Translations under genes and position numbers: made by a program | Source: Takifugu bimaculatus | Taxonomy: Eukaryota; Chordata; Actinopteri; Tetraodontiformes; Tetraodontidae | Assembly: GCA_004026145.2 (NCBI GenBank) | Contig: CP034990.1 | Span: 862,699 to 926,698, forward strand | Direction of reading: 5' to 3' | DNA length: 64,000 nt | Notes under the pieces: generated by a model | Databases searched by the model: none | Told to the model about the DNA's origin: nothing | Seen by the model: the letters and a program-made list of their open reading frames with translations, nothing else | Part shown: piece by piece, positions 37,781 through 49,560 of the stretch | Numbering within the stretch: position 1 is the stretch's first letter | How the letters are laid out: the number at the start of each line of letters is the position of its first letter

Positions 37781-39893
37781 CTTCAACCTAAAAGACAGAC
37801 AATTACACAGAAGAAACCTGCAAAATGACCTTCTTTAACAAAGCATCTGCAAGAGCAAATCTCTGCTAGGTGGTAGTTTGTTGACGTCCTCTAAACAAAA
37901 CAGACCTACTGCAGCCTGATTCTCTTCCAGGATTCTCTCTAAGGTCCACAAACTTTCCTGTACCTAAAGTTCATTCCCCATCTGCCGGTGAGGACTGTAG
38001 ACCTGTGGCTTTATTATTAGCTCTTATTACATGTTTGAAAAGAGTTGTTATACATATGTCACCAGTGTTGTAAAGCCACATAGAAGCATATTGTTGTGCA
38101 CTTAATTTTGCATGGAGGCAGCAGAAGTGGAATAAAGACTTACAAGAAAGACAAATGTTGTGAATCCTGAAGAATATTTCAGTCCTCTTCCAAAGGTTTG
38201 AGACAGAATCCAGCGACCCCTCAATAATCTCTTTCAGACGCTCCAATTGTTCAAATGGTAAGTAAAACACTGATCCCTGCAGGGAATGTAATTAAAACGG
38301 GTCAAGGTCAATGGTTCCCTCAGCAGGATAAACACACAAGCTCAGAGGTTCCATGAAGTCTGTGAGGTCACCAAACAGGCAAGAACTACAACAAAAAAAA
38401 ATCTATAATAACTGGTTCTCTGAGGCCACAATATTATTTACTCTAGTAGGAAAACAGGACTAAACCCACTGAACTTATGACACAGTTCTTTTTTATACAT
38501 TTTTTGGTGTTAAAATTAAGACATGCATACATAATAACAGTGTGTTTGGCGTGCAAAAAGAGGGGTTTTCCCCCATAATTTAGTGATATTAGTAATATTA
38601 TGCTGGAATTCTATACAGCTAGTCATAATTAGCTGGTATGGCCCAATCAGAACAGGCCCTGCAGGCTGCATTTGACAGTAGTATAGCATGAATAAGAACA
38701 GCAAAACTGGTAAAGCAATGATTTAGTTAGTTAGAATTTTGTCCTTTTAAAAACTGATGCAATAGGTTAGTCTGAATGGTTCATTTAAAAGAAAGATATT
38801 AAATACAGACCCTGTTTTGCTCATAAACACACCTGTTTCGTATGCAGTGGCTCCAGGATCATCTGTGCTAACGAGTTGTGGTAAAAATTTAACCACATCC
38901 AGGAGACCTCACATGAGTGGATTATAGTTAAGCTTTTCTTTCCGATTTTAAAGGATTTCCTATAGTTGGGTCTTATCAGTAAAGTTGTGTGCTGCCCCAC
39001 AGTGAAAGTCCACACTGAAAACAGATTTTAATGAAAGGAGGTGAAAGTCTGACCCCATGGAACGGATGAAAGGCTCTCCAATGTTGCCATGACGATGACT
39101 CGCTTGCTTGTTATTAGCTGTAATGTCAATATATGACCGCATGGTGGCAGTAAGCTCGTTCTTTGGGCAACTGTCCTCTGTCCAGGACAATTATCTGCAG
39201 CTATTGTCCCATGAGACAGAATTTATTTATGGTCATTTTATCAGGTAAGTTAGGCTAGATTCAGTTGAATTGTGTTTATTAATCAGCTCCCCTTCTGAAT
39301 GAAGGATCGGTCCATTGGCTGAGTTAAAATACTCCACGAGAATTCAAGTCACGTCAGGAAGCTCCACCTCTCCCTTCCTCGCATTGTAGAGAACAAAGAT
39401 GATTATGAAAGGCAGAGTCCACTCTGCTTCAGAGAGTTGCTGGACCACTCATATTGAATATTCCATAATTTTGGGAATCCCAAGAGGTGATGATGCAGCC
39501 ACAGTGTGTATGATTGGTTTTTAAAACAAGGATTGCAAAAAAGCAGAGATAAAGGACCATTTTTATTAAACCATCGTCTAAATGCTACACATTAGCTGAG
39601 AGGCTAAAGCAAAAGTCCCTGTAAATGAAGACAGCCTGTTACTCCCCATTTATACAACAAGTAAGGAATTTGGGAATCCACAGGAGTATGAGAGTCATAT
39701 ATTCTTCCAAATGATTCCTTTGTGGGCCTCTTTATGTTGTTTTATAAAGTCTCTAACAGAGCGCACCCTGTGAGCCCAGGCAAATAAAACCAACAAACTA
39801 AATCATGTTGTCAGTAACTTCTCATAACTTTATATTGTATTTTCAGTGTTAAAAATTCATTTTCCTGGAAAAGGGCTGTTTCCTCAGTGTCTG
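37781..39893. other. UGT 1 upstream region and chrna5 3' flank
   Basis: It should hold the UGT 1 promoter and any 5' untranslated exon, neither of which I can place. At the far end lies the chrna5 3' UTR, with a minus-strand AATAAA (tttatt at 39562-39567). No coding exon is seen; short open stretches lack splice or family support. Confidence 0.45.
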
Positions 39894-42800
39894 TCAGTTC
39901 CCAAAAACCATGGTCTCATGGTTTGGGACAATGATGCTGGCCCACTTGTAAATCACTGGGATGAAGAGGAGAGCAGAGCCCAGGATGGACACCAAGAGGA
40001 AGGCCCAAAGAAACATCCGATCCAGAACCTGGGCTACAAACTTCCAATCTTGGACCACCTAAAGAAAAACAAACAGTGTTTTAGAGAAACTCGGGGGATT
40101 CCTGACACAAGCAGGCCGACTTTCCACAGAGAGCAGGTGTACGCCTCCACTATTGTGGATCTACTCTCCAAAACCTGAAGTCAGACTTCAATCACACATC
40201 CTAGATGTTCCATGAATGAGATCTTGCTGGAGAGACACAGCAACCCTGTGATCCGGGATTAGTGAAGGTTTGCTTGTATTTAAAAGGTGTGGAAACTTGA
40301 CGTTACCCACAAAAGAATGTGCAAGCTGATCTGCGTATATGGAATAAAAAATAAACTATTTAAGCATGTCTCCTATCCAGCCCCACCATCTTGAAGCTCT
40401 CAGATGTATTAAATGCTACGATGCGCAGAATGAGCAGGTTCCATCCTCAAGGGAAACACTGAATAAAGCTCTGGTTGATCGGCCAGTAAAAACCAGAAAA
40501 GCTAAGTAACTCTCTCCGTTTTCCACCTGTTGTTTTTCCAATTTGCACACCAGCAGGTGGAAGTGCTCTACAATCATGGACTCGTGGGCGTTCAGAGAAT
40601 GTGTTGCACGTTCCCTTTTATGGATTTTCCTTTTCACTAGAGAGAAACGATGTTGTCAACAGTTTAGGTTCAAAGGAAAATGTGATTTCATGAAAGGAAA
40701 GCTGAAATGTGCTCAAAGGACATATTGTTTCTATTGTCGAAATAATATAACAAGATTGTTGCTTATTTATTTGACAGAGTGGGAGAAGACATCATTTTAA
40801 TAAAATAGACTTGGTTATTTATGTTTTCTTCTGTTGTTGATTATGTTTTTACCCAGTTGATTGTTAATTAGTGGTGAGTGACGATCGCCTCACTGGTTAC
40901 TGGTTTCCTCCATGGAAATAGGAACACCTTGAAATGAATTTCTTTTGCTTTCTTTTTTTTCATGTCTATTGAGGGCAGGAAGCGGCATGTTTGGGAACAT
41001 GTTTGTGCTTGAAAAGAGTTGAGAGACTTGCTTACTTGCTGGCTCAGCCCTCTGGCGTGAGGATACCGGAGTTAATGTGATGTAAAAAGTCATTTTTCTT
41101 TCGTTCTTTGCTTTACACTGAAGCACGCAGTCAAAAAGATGTAAGTGCCAATAAAGAGGTTATAACACGCTCACCTCTCTGACTTCGTTTTCTTTCACCA
41201 CGTGCATGGTTATATATCGGATAGAATCCAAAGCTGCTTTTAGGTTTTGCCTGGTGTAAAAGAGAGGCGTGAGTTCCGGTTCCGAGCCCTCTGCCATTCC
41301 TAGTCCTCGTGTTCTGGCCGCTCCAGATGTGGCGTAACGGTCCACGTGGCTGCGCATGCACAGCAACTTGGGCAGATGATGCAGGAAAACCCTCCTCACC
41401 CAGGGCGCCATATCATTATGCGTGGAGGAGGAGCGGTGGTGGACGTTAATGGCAAAGACGGTAATGACAATGGAAAGAGTTACAAAGATCATGGTGAAAA
41501 CCAGGTATTCCCCAATCAAAGGGATGGCCTTTGAGGATGACGGAATGATCTCCTCAATGACCAGGAGGAAAACAGTTAGAGACACCAGCACTGAGGTGCA
41601 GAGAGAGATCTTCTCCCCACCGTTGGAGGGCAAATAGAAGACAAGGATGGTGAGGAAGGACAGGCCGATGCAGGGGATGATTAGGAAGAGGGTGTAGAAG
41701 AGAGGAAGCCTACGGATGATAAAGAAGTAGGTAATAGTGGGATAGGAAGTGCTTCCATCCATCCTCAGTCCCCGACTGCCCGTGGCCTTCACTATTTCCC
41801 ATTCGCCGTTGTCAAAATAGTCCCTCTTATCCACATGGAAGTCCTCTAGGATGATGTCCACCTTACAAACACACAGTCCAATCGCAGGGTCAGTGGGTGG
41901 GTTTTTAATAAATAGACATTGAGGCGGCGAGCCGGCACTCACCTGGGAACCATCATATGTCCAAGAGCCAAACTTCATGGAACAGTTCTGAAGGTCAAAA
42001 GGGAAGAAGGTGACATCAATGGTGCAGGCCGACTTGTAATTGGCCGGCGCTGTCCATGTTATAGTGCCATCGTACTTTACGACGGCCTTGGTGATAGTAC
42101 CCTCAAACCGCCCATCAGAACTTTTGAGAGAAACAACATTCCCATCAGCTCATGGATGGAGTCACTTATTTAATTTGCTTAGTGAGTTATATTTCTCTAC
42201 ATACTTGTCGTAAAGTACAACATCGGGACGCCAGATTCTGTCAGATGGGACTCGGATAATCGTAATGCCCGCATACTCCTCAGGGTTCCATCTAAGTTTC
42301 ATGTCAGTCCACTCCTACAAGCAGGGAGGAGAAATTAGCCTAGGCGAGCATGCATCTGCTAGAAGTGGCAGACCTAAAGATATAAGAAGCTGTCCCAGAT
42401 GCTCATGCTTCATGATAATATGGCCTTCTGGTGTCGCCTTCCTCATACAATCCATCACTGTGAATTATAATCAATCTGAAGGTCGTGGTGTGGGGACGAT
42501 TTATAACATATGCGACAGGCTATGAATAAGGAGTAGCAGAGCGCAGGAGGGAGGGAATGAAAGTCCACGTAGGGACTGTCAGTTAGTCAGATGTTACCAG
42601 ATGATATCAAAACTGGGTGTGGAGATGCTGACTGGATTCTCCTGATTCCAATGTAAGTCGGAGGTCGTCTCCACAGGAGCAACACAACAAATGTTGCTTT
42701 TTAAAAAGCTTTTTTAAGGTCAGACTTGCCTGTTTCATCCACACGTTAGTTGTCATTCGCTGATTTTTCTCATCCTGCAATAGAAAAACAGGAGCATTAA

Positions 42801-44289
42801 CTGTAAAATATTTGAATGAAACTCCAATTCAAATGTTTGTTGTTGAGCTGGTGCCAGAAATGAAGTATAATATATAGAAAAGCACTTTTGCTTTGTAGAC
42901 TAACCCATAAACATAAACTGCTGTCAATATGTCCATTTAGAATTAAGTTTCTTTCTGCAAAGAGACATATGATATTATTTGCTGACATTCCGGGATCCAA
43001 TTTTATTTAAATTAATAAAAATATCATATTATTTCTGATATTACCAATATCAGTCTCCACCTTCTAGGCCATGTAAAGAACAATCCATGAGTGAGAACTT
43101 TTCCTTCAGGGTTAAACCCAACACAGGCTTCAGTTCCTGTGTGGACCTGTGTGGAGTTAAAAAAAAAAAAAAAGCAATTTGGAATATTCCTTTTCTCACC
43201 ACATCAACTAGTTGGGAAATGGCCAGTCCAAACTTCACCCGGATGGTCTGGTTCAGGTGATCCACTGGGCGAACCCATTTCTGGTAGTTTCCAAAGAGGT
43301 ATTTGAAGAGCTTGTCCTCTGCTTTTGCACAGGAGGAGAGTTTTGGAACCTCTAGAAGATGTAAAAAGACAGTTATTGTTGTTTTTTTTACAGATATGAG
43401 ACAGTTTATACATAAACACTTATATCAACCCACAAATTTACTGCAGTATAAAATTGCTAACATCACAGGACTGTTTTCCACTCTCTTATATAACACCACA
43501 TCACCATAGATTCATTGATCGACTCCTCAGCTGTGTAGAAAATATTGATCAATCCTTAAATTATTCACGCTTACAGTTAACTTGTCTTTTAAATCATTGA
43601 CCGATGTGGTTACAAACTTAATTTATGGATGTAGAATGTGACTGGAAATCTACCAAAAGACAGATCACAAATATATAGAGTGGTCTTCTCATCGTACAAA
43701 GATCAATAAAGACTAGGCTGCAACGCAATCAATGAGCGTGTCATAAGGAAATGAATGGGTTCTTTTCCCACTATCAGCAGCATCTCGGATGAAAAGGAGG
43801 CCGGGAGTCTGCTGGACCTGATGCTAATCTCTTTTAGTGATAAACCTAATGTGCAAACTCAGAGCTATGCTAATAGCTTCCCGGTCATAGAAATTCTTAT
43901 TTCAGTTGATGAATATATATTATATCGACTTTTATTGTTCATATTTAATGTTGCTTTTAGGGGGGTAAGCCCATGAAATATGTACAGTAGTGGCCAAAAT
44001 GAGTACAACATTTGGCATATTTTCACAGTTTTCAGTTGTTTTAGTTGTATTGGACTTTATAATGAACATTCTTGCAACTATTGAAGAACTGCTGAGAGAA
44101 CGAATCAGCTGGAAGGCTGGAAAACTGACTCAGACAATAAATTGGAAAGATCAACAGTAACGTTCATTCGAAAGAGTTGCAGAAGTAATCGGAGAATATT
44201 AGTGTTGAAGTTTTCAGGAAAGAAACCACCGCAGAAATGTGTTGCTGCAACTGGTGCAAAAAAGGTGGAAAAAATGAAATATTGTTTGC

Positions 44290-44362
<73 letters not shown>

Positions 44363-45070
44363 TGTGTGTGTGTGAGTGTGTGTGTGTTTGCGTGTGCATG
44401 TAATGCAGATTTGATATTCAAAAAAACGTATCTTTGGATGTCAGAAGAAGGAAAATTGAACAATTTTGGAAAAATGTAATTTTCTTTACATTAAAAAACT
44501 ACAGCCGGGCAATGAATTGACTTCAAAAAGCCTTTAGCAAAATATATTAATAAAGAAATCTAACTTTATGGAATCAGAGGAGAAGTATTAAACAGAAAAT
44601 CTAAAGTCACGGTGATTAAATCTAAGCACGCAAATAACACTTACAAATACATGACTCTGGAGGGGTACATAGGGTAACTAAACTAAAGTAGTTGCTGTAT
44701 TTATAATATGTGAGACAAGTAATCCTTTTAGTAGTGATTTGTGGGAAAAGGGTGGAATTTTGGCTTTGTCTCACTTGTTTTTGATGTATAATGCCTTATT
44801 TAATTTCACATGTCTGAAAGAAATAACGATAATCCTTTTTCTTCAGCACTTTACTCATCCTGGTATAAAGCAACAACCAGAAAACCTGTGTTTCTCCCCC
44901 AGGTGGGGAGAGACCTGAGAGGGTCTATTACGCTGTGGTGTGCTAATGTCAGGGGGGCTTTTCCTGGCTTTAGGCAACTTACCCAGTGAGTGGCAGCGGT
45001 GGCAGCAGCACAAGAGTGGCAGCAGCAGCAGGAGCATGAGAGCGGTGGCTGCACCCCCCGCCTTCAGCAT
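39894..45070 (-). CDS. chrna5: Neuronal nicotinic acetylcholine receptor subunit alpha-5, without the vicinal Cys pair
   Basis: Accessory subunit that joins alpha3-beta4 pentamers and tunes calcium permeability and desensitisation. Exons on the minus strand: 45070-44983, 43351-43200, 42774-42730, 42314-42205, 42120-41943, 41861-41175 and 40058-39894. Phases agree and the product is 474 residues (human 468). Features: a Leu-rich signal peptide; FGLAISQLVDV; the Cys loop CTIDVTFFPFDLQNC; M1; M2 (GEKISLCTSVLVSLTVFLL); M3; a short loop with LHHLPKLLCMRSHVDRY, typical of alpha-5; and M4. Where alpha subunits carry adjacent cysteines this copy reads MDGSTSYPTITY, so the pair is Ser-Thr. An extra 81-nt intron (41942-41862) splits the usual large exon 5, is a multiple of three and has no in-frame stop. 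The intron after exon 3 starts with GC. Confidence 0.94.
43982..44280. mobile_element. Tc1/mariner-like transposon fragment
   Basis: TACAGTAGTGGCCAAAATGA at about 43982 closely resembles the terminal repeat start of teleost Tc1-like elements, and T-rich degenerate sequence follows. It lies in chrna5 intron 1 and runs into the TG/TGCG tract. No intact transposase is visible. Confidence 0.5.
44287..44395. repeat. (TG)n(TGCG)n compound microsatellite
   Basis: About 18 TG units, then about 9 GCGT units and TG again, in chrna5 intron 1. Alternating purine-pyrimidine of this kind, rich in CG steps, is a strong Z-DNA former. Confidence 0.95.
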
Positions 45071-45973
45071 TGTATCAGAGGTGACAACTGTTCTGCACAG
45101 GTGCTGCCTCTGGCATCGCAGAGCTGAAAGAAAAGCCGCCACTGTGTGACCTGCAGCAAACCGTTCCTCTATTCCATCAGGTAAAGAGTTGAGAGCCGAA
45201 GGGAGACGATTTCTCTGCATGCAAACACTTTTGGGTTCCAGGGAAAAGGCTCAGTCACTGTGATTCATACTTAACTGCCTTCACCTACACATGAATCCTG
45301 CACAGGCCATAGCCCCGTTCTCCCTTCACAATCCCTCTCCAACGCAATTCCTCCACTTCCAATACTGTAACCGTACAAAAGGCACCAACCTGCTGTGGGT
45401 CTCTTCCATTAATCCAGTCCTGGGTCGTGATGGGAGTGGACGGCGTCGCTGCCGCTCGAGCGCGCCTCCATTGCATGCAGCTTCCTCTTCTCACACCGCT
45501 GATGCAGCTTCCTTCCTTCTCTCGCATCTGCACAGGCAGTTGCATCCTCATCTCCTCCTCCTCCTCCTCTTCCTACTCCTCAATCTCCTCCTTCAGAGAC
45601 CGCCCTTTTACCCCCCCCCCTCGGCATTTCCATGGTCACAGATCCAATCCCCCCCTTCAGTGCAGTCATCTCTCCTGAGCTGCAGCAGCAGCAGCAGAGC
45701 CTCTGTGTTTCTGCACTGAACCACAAATAGGGAACGCTGATCCTATTTTACTCTATTTTATTGCAAATTAAAAAATCTGTCATGTTGACACAAAGCTTTC
45801 ATGTGACTCTGCACAGAAGTACCAATTACTGTCAATTACATATCATATTAATCTCAACAATGATCTAAGACGCGGTCAATAAAATCCCAATAATCCATAC
45901 AGTTATAAATAAGCCTATTAACCATTAACGTGCTTATCATGGTGTTGAGAACTCTCACTGACCTACTGTCCCA

Positions 45974-46021
<48 letters not shown>

Positions 46022-46022
46022 A

Positions 46023-46089
<67 letters not shown>

Positions 46090-46880
46090 AACTGTTAAGG
46101 TAACTGTAACAGGTCCATGTCCTCTGTCATGCAAACCATGGCTGTTCCATTCAACTCTCCCACCCCCTTCAATAAGCCCCCGGACCCGCCCATGCAGGGT
46201 CCCCCACCCCCACGTTCTCCGGCCCCTCCTCCCAGATTACATTTCCCTAGTCGGTCGCATCAGAAGCGCGACGCGACGCGACACGACGCAGACGCTTCCG
46301 TTGGAACTTTGCCGCAACTGAACACGGTGAGTTGCGCGAAGGCGGAACTTTGGGCGTCGATTTTGTTGCCCGGCGTGTTGGGGGAAAAAAAGAGGCGATC
46401 CGATCTGATCAGCGCGGCTGATGGAAGAGTCGAATAACTTTGTAAAACTCGGACCGAACCGGTAAAAAAATATATAAAATCTTGCATTTACCAATTGTAT
46501 AACAGTACAAATAGAATCGTCTCTTCTAAATTTGGATCATTTGCGGTAACTTTTTTAAACCTAATGTCACAGCCAGCAGATCAAAATACATTCAAACTGA
46601 AGTGAGAGGTTGCGTAAATAAAAACACTACAGTGGTTTGTAACTCTATTCTGAGCCATTAAATACACTATAAAGAGAAGATACAAATAAACAAAACCACC
46701 CATAACTGAAAAAGTCCAAAAACACCTGCTTATAGCATGCTGCGCACTAGTGATTTCATTATCCCCAGATCATAATACAAGCCAATAGATCTGTGCATGG
46801 CAAGGCCAGAATCCAGCACTAGAATCCCGTGACCTTTGATCCCTCAGGTGGCATTAAACAACATCCTGTTTGTATTTCAG
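45071..46880. other. Divergent promoter region of chrna5 and UGT 2
   Basis: The region separates the chrna5 start (minus) from UGT 2 (plus). It holds a poly-C/GCAGCAGCAG-rich part near 45600-45700, a long CA tract at about 45979-46086, and a CpG-rich stretch (46250-46400). In that stretch a donor-like ACACG|GTGAGT at 46326/46327 could end a 5' untranslated exon of UGT 2 spliced to the acceptor at 46880. The latter is inference. Confidence 0.4.
45979..46086. repeat. (CA)n microsatellite
   Basis: About 108 bases of CA units interrupted once by two CAGA units, between chrna5 and UGT 2. Confidence 0.97.
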
Positions 46881-48464
46881 ATGAGGCCGATCTTCTTCTG
46901 CAGCACTTTAGTGCTGCTGTTTGTAGCCAGGCCCAGATCCTGTCAAGGAGGCAACATTTTGGTGGTTCCTATTGAAGGCAGCCACTGGATAAACATGAAG
47001 ATCCTTCTTCAAGCTTTGCACGCCAGAGGACACAATATAACCATTGTTCGCTCCAGCAAATCCTGGTACATCAGTGAAAATTCTACATATTACAAAACTG
47101 TTACAGTTCCAGTGGAGAGGAGCCTGGATCAGAGGTCCATTACAAGAATAGTATCTGAAATAATTCAGTTTGAAAGAGGAGCGCTCCCCTTAACGAGCTT
47201 TCTTCACATAACCTTCGGAATGACCAGCACGTTTATCGACGCTCACTCAGCTATTGGCGAATTTATAGCAGCGACGTTAGACGATCAGGAGTTGATGAGA
47301 ACTCTAAAGGAGAACAAATATGACCTGGTACTAACTGACCCCTCCTGGGGTAGTGGAATCATTTTAGCCAAATATCTGAAACTTCCGTTGGTATATAATG
47401 TTCGGTGGCTACTTTCTGGTGAGGGTCATCTTGCCTTTGCTCCATCACCTATATCATATATTCCAATTACAGGAAGTGGCCACAGTGACAAGATGACCTT
47501 TATACAGAGGGTCAAAAATGTGATTCTCTATTTGATAACCAAATACCATTTTGATCTGTTATCGCAAGTGTATCAGAAAATATGTGACAAATATCTTGGT
47601 CCGGGTCATGACTTTAAGCAGATAATGCTGGATGCAGATATCTGGCTGATGAGAGTGGACTTTGTGTTTGAGTTTCCCCGCCCCACCATGCCTAACGTCG
47701 TCTATATGGGAGGGTTCCAGTGTAAACCTGCCAAGCCTTTACCTGAACACCTGGAAGAGTTTATGCAGAGTTCAGGAGAACACGGAGTCATCATCATGTC
47801 TCTGGGGACTTTTGTGAGCCAACTTCCTGCTGAAATAACCAATGAGGTCGCTGCAGCTTTTGCTAAATTGCCTCAGAAGATCATCTGGAAACATGAAGGG
47901 GACAGACCAGCAACTCTGGGCAACAACACTTTACTGGTGGACTGGATGCCTCAGAATGATCTCTTAGGACATCCCAAAACAAAACTGTTTGTGGCTCACG
48001 GAGGAACGAATGGAGTTCAGGAAGCTATGTATCATGGAGTCCCAGTTGTAGGTCTACCTGTGTTTTTTGACCAATATGACAACCTGCTGCGTCTGAAAGA
48101 GAGAGGAGGAGCTGAGATTCTGAGCCTTAGGACTGTGGACAAGGACGACAACTTCCTGGCAGCTGTGAAGAGAGTTTTGAACGATCCCTCCTACAGGATG
48201 AACATGCAGAGGCTCTCCAGACTGCACAGAGACGCGCCGATAAAGCCAATGGACAGCGCCCTCTTCTGGATAGAGTTTGTCATGAGACACAAAGGTGCAG
48301 CTCACCTGAGGACTGAGTCCTACAGGCTGCCCTGGTATTCCTATCACTCTGTAGACGTGATGCTCTTCTTAGCTGGAATCACGCTGCTCATTTTCATGAC
48401 CTTTGCTGCTCTAGTACGATACTTGTGTTCTAGATGTGTGAGAGCAAAAAGTAAGCAAGAATAA
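46881..48464 (+). CDS. UDP-glucuronosyltransferase, intronless (UGT 2 of cluster)
   Basis: Same reaction and site as the other UGTs here. I place the start at ATG 46881 because it directly follows a splice-acceptor sequence (tgtatttcag) and begins a good signal peptide (MRPIFFCSTLVLLFVA). This gives 527 residues. Key segments are EGSHWIN (His35), LTDPSWG, WMPQNDLLGHPKTKL and VAHGGTNGVQEAMYHGVP, then a membrane helix and the tail RAKSKQE. It is a patchwork: the N-terminal half is unique, the central and UDP-sugar-binding part is nearly identical to UGT 1 (FVSQLPAEITNE, WKHEGDRP), and the C-terminal tail and 3' flank match UGT 4. Confidence 0.94.
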   Translation: MRPIFFCSTLVLLFVARPRSCQGGNILVVPIEGSHWINMKILLQALHARGHNITIVRSSKSWYISENSTYYKTVTVPVERSLDQRSITRIVSEIIQFERGALPLTSFLHITFGMTSTFIDAHSAIGEFIAATLDDQELMRTLKENKYDLVLTDPSWGSGIILAKYLKLPLVYNVRWLLSGEGHLAFAPSPISYIPITGSGHSDKMTFIQRVKNVILYLITKYHFDLLSQVYQKICDKYLGPGHDFKQIMLDADIWLMRVDFVFEFPRPTMPNVVYMGGFQCKPAKPLPEHLEEFMQSSGEHGVIIMSLGTFVSQLPAEITNEVAAAFAKLPQKIIWKHEGDRPATLGNNTLLVDWMPQNDLLGHPKTKLFVAHGGTNGVQEAMYHGVPVVGLPVFFDQYDNLLRLKERGGAEILSLRTVDKDDNFLAAVKRVLNDPSYRMNMQRLSRLHRDAPIKPMDSALFWIEFVMRHKGAAHLRTESYRLPWYSYHSVDVMLFLAGITLLIFMTFAALVRYLCSRCVRAKSKQE

Positions 48465-49560
48465 AAAAGACATTAATTCAGAATTGATTCTATCAGAACT
48501 TAGAACTCAAACTTGAAAAATTATTATCTACCAGCAAATTTCACATATTGTGTGATTAATGGTGTATTAAAATAAAAACATTGTAAAACTGTTGGTTTTG
48601 TTCAGGTAACTTGGAAGAGAATATTGCTTGATGACCACACTTGTATTTATCTAACCAAATGGCCGCTGATATTATTTATGAAGATTAAATGATTTCACAT
48701 CAAGTTATGAAAAGTGTATTTAGTGTGATTACAAGAATATTATTAAAAACAGGAATAATAAAATAATCAGGATGAGTAATGACGATCATCTCAGTCATCA
48801 TTGAGTCATTGAGACACTTTCTGAGGGCTTTATTCCAATCAATACTTTTATTAAAGAACAAAAAACAAGCCCCACAATTTATTACAGAAAATATTTCCAC
48901 AACCTGTTGATCTTGATGATCAATCATAAATCTGTTTTGACCTGAATTATGGTCACGTGAAAAAACAAAGATATTTAAAGTGAAATTGCACATTTGAAAT
49001 TACACACTGTCAATAACAGATTTTTCAACAATTTCAGCGATCCACAGGATGTGTTAGAATAATCAGAATCCAAAATGTATGTGTGTAAACAAGAGCGAAT
49101 TAGAGAGAACAAAAGACAGCTGTAAATCAGTGGATAAAGACAACTTCCTCATTCATAGAGTCATTGAGACACTTTCTGAGGGCTTTATTCCAATCAATTA
49201 TTGTATTAATTTAAAATTTATTGATCTGAATTACTGTTTCTTAGCAGGGTCGGACTGGCTGGATATTAGTCTGATAACGCGGTCATGTGGAAAAACAAAG
49301 ATATTTAAAGTGAAATTACATATTTAGTCGTTAACAACCACTCAAACAAATATAAGTGAACCAACATTATACATCAGATTGATATTAGCTGCCTGGTCAT
49401 TACCACCTGTGTCAGTTAAGCTAAAACTAAGGAAGAGGAAAATCATGGAAAGTTAAATAAAAAACAAATTAAACAATTAAATGTGTCCTTTTTGATTGAT
49501 GGGATGAAGCTTTCTGGTGATCTCTTGTTTTTAGTGGGATGTTGCTGATGTCAACAGGAT
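48465..49560. other. UGT 2 3' flank and small repeats
   Basis: The first part is nearly identical to the 3' flank of UGT 4 (from 55708), so the duplication or conversion tract runs past the stop codon. A block of about 55 bases around CATTGAGACACTTTCTGAGG occurs at about 48805, again at 49160, and also in both arms of the large inverted repeat near 56215 and 62270. No coding exon is seen. Confidence 0.6.

Noticed and set aside
41346..41637. Plus-strand open frames over the chrna5 large exon
   Set aside because: Complement of the conserved M1-M3 coding sequence.
43755..43976. 73-codon open frame in chrna5 intron 1
   Set aside because: On the strand opposite chrna5, no recognised motif, no splice context.
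46836..46880. N-terminal extension of UGT 2 upstream of MRPIFF
   Set aside because: The open frame there starts at a TTG codon and the ATG follows a splice-acceptor tract; the extension would spoil the signal peptide.
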